Shown here piece by piece: positions 56,248 through 64,000 of a stretch of DNA of 64,000 bases. Made by a program: the position numbers and the translations under genes. The stretch comes from Chara braunii (Eukaryota > Streptophyta > Charophyceae > Charales > Characeae): contig BFEA01000247.1 of the NCBI GenBank assembly GCA_003427395.1, forward strand, positions 308,034 to 372,033. The letters run 5' to 3'. The notes below the pieces were generated by a model that ran no database searches, was not told where the DNA came from, and saw only the letters and a program-made list of their open reading frames with translations. Every line of letters begins with the position of its first letter. Position 1 is the stretch's first letter.

Positions 56248-57930
56248 CCGTTGTACTTAATTCGTGCCCTAACTCATGTACAGTAGGCTGTGGCCGTGTG
56301 CCTCCACTGATCAAGTTCCGTGAACGTACTACAACAATGATACAACCTCTTCAACCGGTAATGGCAAATCCGCCTACTTTCCTAAGATAACCTTCCCCGC
56401 GACCCACAGTGTATTGGCAGACCGAAAACGGTTTACATCGTGCTGGTCAATCCACTGTGGAGAACTGTGCACTTGGGGGCAGGACTTACCGGGGGGAACT
56501 GTGCATGAGGGAACGAGTAAGATTCATAGGCAGAGCGACGCCTAAAGAGTATGGGACCGGCCTGCAACCTTACAGCCTAGGTGGAGAGCCTGGGTGGAGA
56601 GTGGTACCATATTGCAATAGAAACTACCAACCACTATCTGGAATCTGAGTCACATCCCGTCATCTAGGACCTTGTACCTCCACTGCTGATCCAAATTCTG
56701 CAGTCGTGTTGCAAATATCAATTAAATAAACTACTTTATTCGTAACCGCTGTACTTAATCCCTGCCCTAACTCATGTACAACAGGTTGTGGCCATGTGCC
56801 TCCACCGCTGATCAAGTTCCGCAAAAGTGCTACAACAATGATACAGCCTCTTCAACCGGTAAAGGCAAATCCACCTACTTTCCTAAGAGAACCTTCCCCT
56901 CGACCCACAGTGTATTGGAAGGCCGAAGATGGTTTACACCGTGTTGGGCAATTGACTGTGGAGAACTGTGCACTTGGGGACAGGACTTACTGCGGGGAAC
57001 AGTGCACAAGGGAACGAGCAAGATTCATAGGCAGAGCGACGCCTACCGAGTATGGGACCGGCCTGCAACGTTACAGCCTAGGTGGAGAGCCTAGGTGGAG
57101 AGTGGTAGCATATTACGATAGAAACTACCAACCACGATCTGCAATTGAGTCACATCCCGTCATCTAGGACCTTGTACCTCCACTGCTGATCCAAATTTTG
57201 CAGTCGTATTGCAATTATCAATTAAATAAACTACTTTATTCGTACTCGTTGTACTTAATCCCTTCCCTAACTCATGTACAGCAAGTTGTGGCCATGTGCC
57301 TCCACCGCTGATCAAGTTCCGCAAACGTGCTACAACAATGATACAGACTCTTCAACCGGTAATGGCAAATCCGCCTAATTTCCTAAGAGAACCTTCCCCG
57401 CGACCCACAGTGTATTGGCAGACCGAAAACGGTTTACACCGTGCTAGGCAATCCACTGTGGAGAACTGCGCGATTGGGAACAGGACTTACCGCGGGGAAC
57501 TGTGCATGAGGGAACGGGCAAGATTCATAGGCAGAGCGACGCCTAGCGAGTATGGGACCGGACTGCGACCTTACATCCTAGGTGGAGAGTGGTAGCATAT
57601 TACGATAGAAACTACCAACCACGATTTGCAATATGAGTCACATCCCGTCATCTAGGACCTTGTACCTCCACTGCTGATCAAAATTCTGCAGTTGTGTTGC
57701 AAATATCAATTAGATAAACTACTCTATTCGTCGATGGCGAATCCTCCGGCTCCCCTAAAATGAACTCTTCCCGATACCCACAGTGAGTTCGCAGTCCGAA
57801 GACGGTTTACACCGTTCTGAACAATTCTCTGTGGGAACTGTGCATGTGAGAACGAGAGTGGTGCTCATGGGAATGGGCGCAGTCCAAGGGCAGAGCGTTG
57901 CCCAACGAGAATGGGGCCGGGCTACGGACG
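56248..57930 (+). repeat. about 500-bp tandem repeat, three units plus a partial
   Basis: TCAAGTTCCG recurs at 56311, 56812 and 57312, giving a period near 501. Units are highly similar end to end. A fourth, diverged unit covers about 57730-57930. Each contains an inverted repeat CCACAGTG...CACTGTGG (CCACAG/CTGTGG in the fourth) enclosing ACGGT/ACCGT. A shared reading frame (for example 56796-57167, PPLIKFRK...PRPTVYW...GLHR...TVENCA...ARFIGRATP) stays open in two units and is broken by a stop in the first. Confidence 0.85.
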
Positions 57931-58283
57931 CCTGCGGTCACTGCTCCGAGGCGGCAACTGTCGCTGTGTAATGTTGCTGTCGTGGTCGAGGCTCGCCTCC
58001 TAACTGCCTTCAACTCCGATATGCCCTTCGAGCTCTTGGGAAGAATAACCATCTTCGCCTGTGGTTACCTAGGGCGATGCCCTCTATGAGTCATTCGGAT
58101 ATGGAGGTAATTCCGTCTTGTACAGTCTCCTCATAGCTAAGAGGGCACTTTAGAGGCATGACTATGGTCGTCCGGTGAACGAGGCATGCGCGTATAGTTC
58201 ACGTAGCTATGCCAGTGGTGAAAACCTAGCAATCCGTGTTCACCGTAGTAACTTCGTTTCATGGCGGCACGGTACCACTTGAC

Positions 58284-59243
58284 NNNNNNNNNNNNNNNNN
58301 NNNNNNNNNNNNNNNNNNNNNNNNNNNNNNNNNNNNNNNNNNNNNNNNNNNNNNNNNNNNNNNNNNNNNNNNNNNNNNNNNNNNNNNNNNNNNNNNNNNN
58401 NNNNNNNNNNNNNNNNNNNNNNNNNNNNNNNNNNNNNNNNNNNNNNNNNNNNNNNNNNNNNNNNNNNNNNNNNNNNNNNNNNNNNNNNNNNNNNNNNNNN
58501 NNNNNNNNNNNNNNNNNNNNNNNNNNNNNNNNNNNNNNNNNNNNNNNNNNNNNNNNNNNNNNNNNNNNNNNNNNNNNNNNNNNNNNNNNNNNNNNNNNNN
58601 NNNNNNNNNNNNNNNNNNNNNNNNNNNNNNNNNNNNNNNNNNNNNNNNNNNNNNNNNNNNNNNNNNNNNNNNNNNNNNNNNNNNNNNNNNNNNNNNNNNN
58701 NNNNNNNNNNNNNNNNNNNNNNNNNNNNNNNNNNNNNNNNNNNNNNNNNNNNNNNNNNNNNNNNNNNNNNNNNNNNNNNNNNNNNNNNNNNNNNNNNNNN
58801 NNNNNNNNNNNNNNNNNNNNNNNNNNNNNNNNNNNNNNNNNNNNNNNNNNNNNNNNNNNNNNNNNNNNNNNNNNNNNNNNNNNNNNNNNNNNNNNNNNNN
58901 NNNNNNNNNNNNNNNNNNNNNNNNNNNNNNNNNNNNNNNNNNNNNNNNNNNNNNNNNNNNNNNNNNNNNNNNNNNNNNNNNNNNNNNNNNNNNNNNNNNN
59001 NNNNNNNNNNNNNNNNNNNNNNNNNNNNNNNNNNNNNNNNNNNNNNNNNNNNNNNNNNNNNNNNNNNNNNNNNNNNNNNNNNNNNNNNNNNNNNNNNNNN
59101 NNNNNNNNNNNNNNNNNNNNNNNNNNNNNNNNNNNNNNNNNNNNNNNNNNNNNNNNNNNNNNNNNNNNNNNNNNNNNNNNNNNNNNNNNNNNNNNNNNNN
59201 NNNNNNNNNNNNNNNNNNNNNNNNNNNNNNNNNNNNNNNNNNN
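58284..59243. other. assembly gap
   Basis: 960 Ns. Long frames drawn across it are artefacts. Confidence 0.98.
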
Positions 59244-60050
59244 GGAGGCTTATGCACGTGGAGAGAGATGAGGAGTGTTTTTGGGCACGTGTGAGGGAGT
59301 GCAAGCGGAGCAGGTGATGGGAGCGGCAAACGAGAGCATGTGATGGGGCTTGTCGGTCTGCTGCTTTCACGTTCGTACTTAAAGTTAAATAGCGAGTTCT
59401 GCGTCTTCTTGGGTTATTTTCAAGGAAAGTACTCTTCTGATCAGGCGGACCTCCTTCTTCTTCAACCGGATGGTAAGTGGTTTGGGTAGGTGGTCTGAAC
59501 CCCCTGTAACAACTTGTCAATAGGCTTGTCAAGGAGTGTTACATTGGTTCTCCCTCTTCGCGAGATGGAAGATGGTCGTTGATGTCTTTGGAGCTAGGTT
59601 TGCCGTGTTTTTGTGGCTAGCAGTGGGAGGAAGGTTTTTCTTCATCCCCCAAAGACGGTGGGGTAGGGTTTGGAGGGAGAGTGGTTAGGCGGATGGCTTG
59701 GTTGAAGGAAAAGGGAGGGAATTTTGTGTGGGACTATGATCATTCTTATGCTAGCTGAGAGTACTTTCTTCTCTTAGTCGATATTGTTGATTTCTGTGAT
59801 TTGTTCGGATTTGTTAATAAAAATTCCAATCAATTTGCCAGTTGGGTTTTGAATCTTGATGACGATGACTCATAATGACCTCAAATAATTTGCGTTGTAA
59901 GTTTCTAGTTCTGATTTATAAAAATCTCAGTCTCTGATTGATGCAAATTTTTTAGTAGATCTTGATCGGTAGTTGGTACTTTTTACTTTCTCATTTACTG
60001 TCTTGATTGTCGATTCGTTTTCGGCTTAGAATTTCCTGATTACTGTATGA
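59244..60050. other. no recognised gene
   Basis: Unique-looking, T/G-rich toward the end. No family-like frame, RNA gene or clear repeat seen. Confidence 0.45.
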
Positions 60051-60054
60051 GTCT

Positions 60055-60315
60055 AGGCTACCAGTCGGGCCTTCCGGGTCCCGGGTGACCAGCCCGTGCA
60101 AGGAGGTCCCAGCAAAAAAAAAAAAAAAAAACTCCAAAAACTCCAAAAACAAACTATGTTATGCATAAAAGTAAACTGAACAACTTTTGCCGCAGGGTCA
60201 CATCGAAATTCTTCACCAAAATTAAAATAAAAATTAAAAATTAAAAATATTATTTTTATTTTTATTTTTTTGGCCCGGCCGGGCAAGTGACCCCGGGCCA
60301 CTCTTGTAGCCTAGG
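60055..60315 (+). mobile_element. small X-related foldback element
   Basis: Ends TAGGCTACCAGTCGGGCC and, inverted, TAGGCTACAAGAGTGGCCC are inverted repeats. The interior carries ATGTTATGCATAAAAGTAAA and TTCTTCACCAAAATTAAAAT, similar to the X1/X2 interior (TGTTATGGAGAAAAATAAA and TTCCTTACCAAATTTGAAAT). It is a shorter relative of the hAT-like X family. TGAGT-containing flanks are only suggestive. Confidence 0.6.
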
Positions 60316-60699
60316 TCTGAGTGTGAATGTCGATTGGTTTTCTCTGTTTAGTACTTCTTGATTTACAGTCTGAGCGATTTCTTGAACTAGGGTTCTGGAA
60401 ATCAGAGTCGAAAGTCTGTGAGGACATCAGAATCTACTTCCTATTTAGTTCCTCTTTTCGAAATTTCGTTCTGAATTGGATGCCAAAAATTCATGACCTA
60501 AATTGCCTTGATTACTAATCAAACTCATCTTTAAATTTCACTTCTTAAAAATACGATACAGATCTGATTTTCGATGAAAAGATCTATGACTGTGGTGATG
60601 CTTTTTCTGTTGATGGTTGCCTAGGGGGAAACTAGAACGGGTGGATGGAAAGAATGAAGGGGACTTTCAACATACGGGAAATGTCGGTTAAGGTGAGTA

Positions 60700-61440
60700 G
60701 GTCAGGAGGACGATGCTGGGATGACATAGACCGGTGCTGGAGCTGTGCTTTGTGACCCAGGGGGAGCTTGAGGTCCATGGAGTTATGCCGAGGGTGGAAG
60801 GCATAACCAGATCGTCCAAAATAGTTGGCACCCGGGGTGTGAACCCTGTAACCTGTTTAGGGGTTTGCCGCTAAAGGAATTGTCGAGGGAGGAAGGCACT
60901 TCCTGTCCGTCTGAACTAGGTTGGTCGGTACTGGGGTGGGTTGTGGTGCCCTGTTACCCTAGCAGAGGGGGGTATGAGACCAGGTGAGAACTGGTACGAG
61001 GACCGAAAGCCGGGACCGACTGTCCGCTTGTTGAGATGGGGATTTTAGGATAGTTGGTATTAATTTTTAGTTTTGACCCCCCTTTTTTATGAATTTTATC
61101 CTATTTGGCCGTTAAGGGGGACTTGAGAGAATGTTTAGGGTTCTGGGGCTTCTATAAACTTTTCCCAGGCTGCTTTGAAGTTGTTACACTCAGCGATCTG
61201 TGGTTGTTCGATGTCAGAACGACGCTGGCCGGTGCTGGGGGTTGCCTTGTAATCTGTTGACGCAGGAGCGTGAGGCCTGGTAGAGAGATCTGGAGATGCT
61301 CTGGGGTGGGCAGCTCACGGGACAACCAAGGTTTGCTGCTGGGATGATGCTGGCCGGAGTTGCGGCGAGTTGTGTTGCCCTGTAACCCAGCAGGAAGTAG
61401 GGGCGTGAGGCCTGGAAGAGCTCGGCGGGGAGTAAGACAA
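60700..61440. repeat. hairpin array with CTGGCCGGTGCTGG core
   Basis: Four units share a core like CTGGCCGGTGCTGG, GTTG and TTGCCCTGTAAC but have different complementary ends: CTGGG/CCCAG (60716 with 60756), CTAGG/CCTAG (60916 with 60958), CAGA/TCTG or GTCA/TGAC (61213 with 61253) and CTGCTGGG/CCCAGCAG (61336 with 61386). Between them a second type, with loop GAGGGNGGAAG, has stems GTTATGCC/GGCATAAC (60782 with 60800) and AGGAA/TTCCT (60875 with 60900). Confidence 0.75.
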
Positions 61441-61526
61441 CTTTGAGGAACTCTGGAAATTTTGTTAGGGAGGTCGAGATTTTTGGATTTTCTTTTAGGA
61501 CCCCGGCGGTCTATTCTAAAGATGAA

Positions 61527-62014
61527 ACGAGGTGAGTGGGAGAAGGAGACGGAGGGATATCATGCGTCCTACTAGTGAGGGGGCTAGCTGGTAGGATTGG
61601 AATAAGGTATAGCAGCAGTAGAGATGGTGGCTCTGCTGCAGTAAGTCTTGCCGGAGTGAGGAACAAAGGATTGATGGGGGGGTGGGTTTCGAGTTGGATT
61701 TTGAATCCTGCTGATTCTTGAAGCTTGTTGTAGCCACTTCCTAAGTAGCTTCAATTTTTTGAGCCAAAAAAGAACGAGGGGGAGTGGGGAAGGAGATGGT
61801 GGGATATCACGCGTCCTACTAGTGAGGGGGCTAGCTGGTAGGATGGGAATAGGGCATAGCAGCAGCCGAGATGGTGGCTCTGCTGCAGTAAGTCTTGCTG
61901 GAGTGAGGTAAAGTGGATGGATGGGGGGGGGGTTCTGAGTAGTTTTATGAATTATGTTCATATTTTGAAGTTTGTCGTAGTCATTTTCTAAGTAGCTTCG
62001 ACTTTTTCTGAGCC
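61527..62014 (+). repeat. about 245-bp tandem duplication
   Basis: Two units share GGGATATCAYGCGTCCTACT, GAGGGGGCTAGCTGGTAGGA, GATGGTGGCTCTGCTGCAGT and CTAAGTAGCTTC. Both contain the hairpin GCAGCAG/CTGCTGC. Apparent frames are not conserved between the units. Confidence 0.8.
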
Positions 62015-62239
62015 AAAGCTGGGTAATGGCCCCGGTACGTCACTCTTCAAAATCATATGTACATTTCCATATGGGATGCTGGGCCCGGTTCCCAGCACGT
62101 GCTGCTCCCCACGAATAGATTGGAGCCTTGGTTCCCATTAAATTTGTATGTGTATATATAGCTCAGTTAAAAAAACAAATAAGAAATGATGATATCTCAA
62201 GGCCGTTGCCCAAAAACAAAAGAATATAATATGGGATAT

Positions 62240-62768
62240 CACACGCTGCTGGGCACAGCTGCAGACGCTGCCGCTGCAGAGAGCAGCGGCGATCCTCTGG
62301 CTTCTCTCAATGTTGGCCACCCCCTCGGCAGTCTGGTTAGTTGAAAGGGGAATGAACATCCCAATGCGCTGCACAAGGTGTCGCTGGCCCTTCGAGTTGA
62401 CAGTACACCTGTGGCTATCATGCCCACTATCCCGGAGGATTTGGACTTGGTGGATCGAACACTGGGCCCGCATCAGCGGTCCGATGTTCCCCTGGGACGA
62501 CCGCTGGATTCAGTTCGGCGGAGTCCCGGAAGGTGTTGCGCTAGACATAGGGTGGGGCTATGTTGCTCAGGCAATCAGAGCCTGCTTATGTCTAGTTATC
62601 TGGGAAGTCAGAAACAAGAACGTATTCGAAGGAAGATTCCTGGCAGACCAAGCAATCAAAGCGACAGCAAAGCTCCACATCAGGAGGAGTATCAAGAGTG
62701 ACTGGAGACGTAAGGTTTCCACAGCAAGGAGAAAAGCTGCAGGACTTGGTCGATCGCGGACAAACTAG
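62240..62768 (+). pseudogene. LINE ORF2 C-terminal zinc-binding domain fragment
   Basis: The frame 62310-62768 has ERGMNIPMRCTRCRW, HLWLSCPLSRRIWTWW and a later VIWEVRNKNVFEG stretch. This is the C-x2-C...H-x3-4-C pattern of the RT-associated zinc-binding domain (zf-RVT) at the end of plant LINE ORF2. No RT precedes it. It is a 5'-truncated LINE end. Confidence 0.75.
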
Positions 62769-63595
62769 CCAGGATACAGGACGGCAGGCTGATTCTGGAT
62801 GAATGGTTACTAAGCTTGGACTAACTACCTGGGCGCTCGGTATATCTCCACAGTAGGAGGGCAGCAGAAGGAAGGGTAAATGGGATCAGGAATGAGTGCC
62901 ACGGATCTCAGGGGAGCCTCAGCTCCACTGCTCCGGGGTAGGAGCGGTTCAATTTGGTCTATGCCTTTAGTAGGCTAGCAATTCGTATTTTCAAAGGGGT
63001 TGGTTCCCTCGGGGCGTTTTCCTCGTAAGCGAAACTGGGTAATGCTCCCAGCCATCCCGGTAGACTGTGAGGACCCCAGCCTCAATGGTTCCATGATAAT
63101 ATAAGCCTTGGGCACAGGGCCCGCTTTCAATTAAAAAAAAAAAACAAAAAAACAAAACAAAGGTGGGGCCCATAGGGCTGCGCTCCCCGTGCTTGTGCTG
63201 TTAGGCAATAAATAAGACACGCCCAGGGACTTGCCTATAGGGGACTATAGACGGTTGTTCCATTTTCTGGTACTCCAGTGCTTGCCGATACCTGGGACCG
63301 ACGAGGAGAGGGGGCTGTTTTCAGCGAGAGCCCGCTTGAGGTTGGCTGCGGTGCCGCCGTGGATTGATAGATCGAGCGGTGGCCTTTCATTTAATGCCTG
63401 TTGCCATAGCATAATGGAACGCCAATGGCGCCTCTTTTCCTGGGCTGTAGTGCGCGGGTCTCGTCCAAGACCAAGCAGTCCTGTGGCGACTTTTCCGCCA
63501 AACGGTCCGCGTCCTGGTCCCTCGTTCAGAGAGTGGATCGTTCCGACATGTCGCTTACTATTTTTACTCTGGTAGCTGATCAACGGGCGCGCCCA

Positions 63596-63674
63596 GTCCT
63601 TCGGGAGATCCGTTAAAAATGGAACGATACAGAGACAGCAGCACGGCCCCTGCGCATGGACAGATCGAGAAAGT
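63596..63674 (+). pseudogene. U6 snRNA pseudogene
   Basis: GTCCTTCGGGAGATCCGTTA, TGGAACGATACAGAGA, CACGGCCCCTGCGCA, GGACAGATCGAGAAAGTGG follow U6 across its length. AGATTAGCA is replaced by a variant CAGCAGCACGG and bases are missing near GGACAGATCG. No promoter elements at the expected positions. Confidence 0.75.
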
Positions 63675-64000
63675 GGTGAAGGGACCAGACCCGTGTGGCT
63701 GAATGGTACACCGTGAGCTGTTGATAAACCGGCCTCCTTTCCTTTTTTTTTCTTTTCATTTTTTCAAACTAATCTATATTCTTCTCTCAATCTTGTTTTG
63801 TATATATTTTCCACCTCTTCTATCTCATCCTCTCGCTACTCTATGTATCAGGCATTGCCGACGGGGGAAACCGGCGATTCTAGTGCCGAGCATCTTTGGC
63901 CAGTCACTCGCACCTCCCCCTACCCCCCTCCAACCCCGCATTAGGGGTGTCTAATGGCCAATATCATTGCTGCATAGCAACGAACAATATTGGCCAAGGT
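63675..64000. other. no recognised gene
   Basis: T/C-rich stretch, then unassigned sequence to the window end. ATATTGGCC at the end is complementary to GGCCAATAT at 63956-63964, a small inverted repeat. Confidence 0.4.

Noticed and set aside
58240-59532. Very long open frames on both strands
   Set aside because: They consist of the N gap with short real ends and are artefacts.

Overview
This looks like a repeat-saturated piece of a plant-lineage nuclear genome, most likely a charophyte (Chara-like) alga. The pointers are a Ty3/gypsy chromovirus with an initiator tRNA-Met primer site, an L1-type LINE, hAT-like and Mutator-like non-autonomous elements, U6 snRNA pseudogenes, a degenerate TTTAGGG stretch and many microsatellites. 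The Chara attribution rests on recalled resemblance of the Gag proteins and is an inference. I see no convincing intact host protein-coding gene. Nearly everything interpretable is mobile DNA in various states of decay. There are two N gaps (20283-20407 and 58284-59243) and scattered Ns at 2700-4260 and 47335.

Layout. 1-6400: microsatellites, GACA-type degenerate repeats, and several partial copies of a chromovirus LTR 3' segment, most followed by a (TTA)n tract. 6600-9990: an element (Y3) with a hairpin-repeat array and a GC-rich LTR-like block. 10930-12335: a roughly 95-bp tandem array split by a hAT-like element (X1). 12330-16873: element Y1 with two hairpin arrays and a minus-strand gag remnant. 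16874-27182: a nearly full-length but defective minus-strand chromovirus with both LTRs, PBS, PPT and chromodomain. It is inserted into the Y1 coding remnant and carries three palindromic Mutator-like insertions (family W). 27187-34560: AT-rich remnant with hAT-like elements X2 and X3 and more tandem hairpin repeats. 34557-34940: foldback element. 35850-39280: hairpin repeats, pyrimidine-rich DNA and a different plus-strand gag interrupted by another W element. 39289-41463: LTR-like fragment and a large W relative. 41464-47236: minus-strand LINE (ORF2 then ORF1 going up the coordinates) carrying two foldback insertions. 47217-51870: LTR-like block, leader and element Y2 with two hairpin arrays. 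52000-55500: no recognised gene except a U6 pseudogene. 56248-57930: 500-bp tandem repeat. 59244-64000: another hairpin array, a 245-bp tandem duplication, a LINE zinc-domain fragment and a second U6 pseudogene.

The most unusual signal is a structural theme that recurs in several unrelated sequence families. Tandem units keep a conserved loop or flank, while the two stem arms differ from unit to unit yet stay complementary to each other. The best examples are at 50498-51200, 13216-14763, 61336-61393 with neighbours, and 34176-34468. In at least three places (Y1, Y2, Y3) two such arrays lie between a conserved block and a gag zinc-knuckle-like fragment ending at a TGTTATC/GATAACA hairpin. This resembles a large non-autonomous retrotransposon derivative with a structured internal domain. 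The structural reading is seen by eye and has not been tested statistically.
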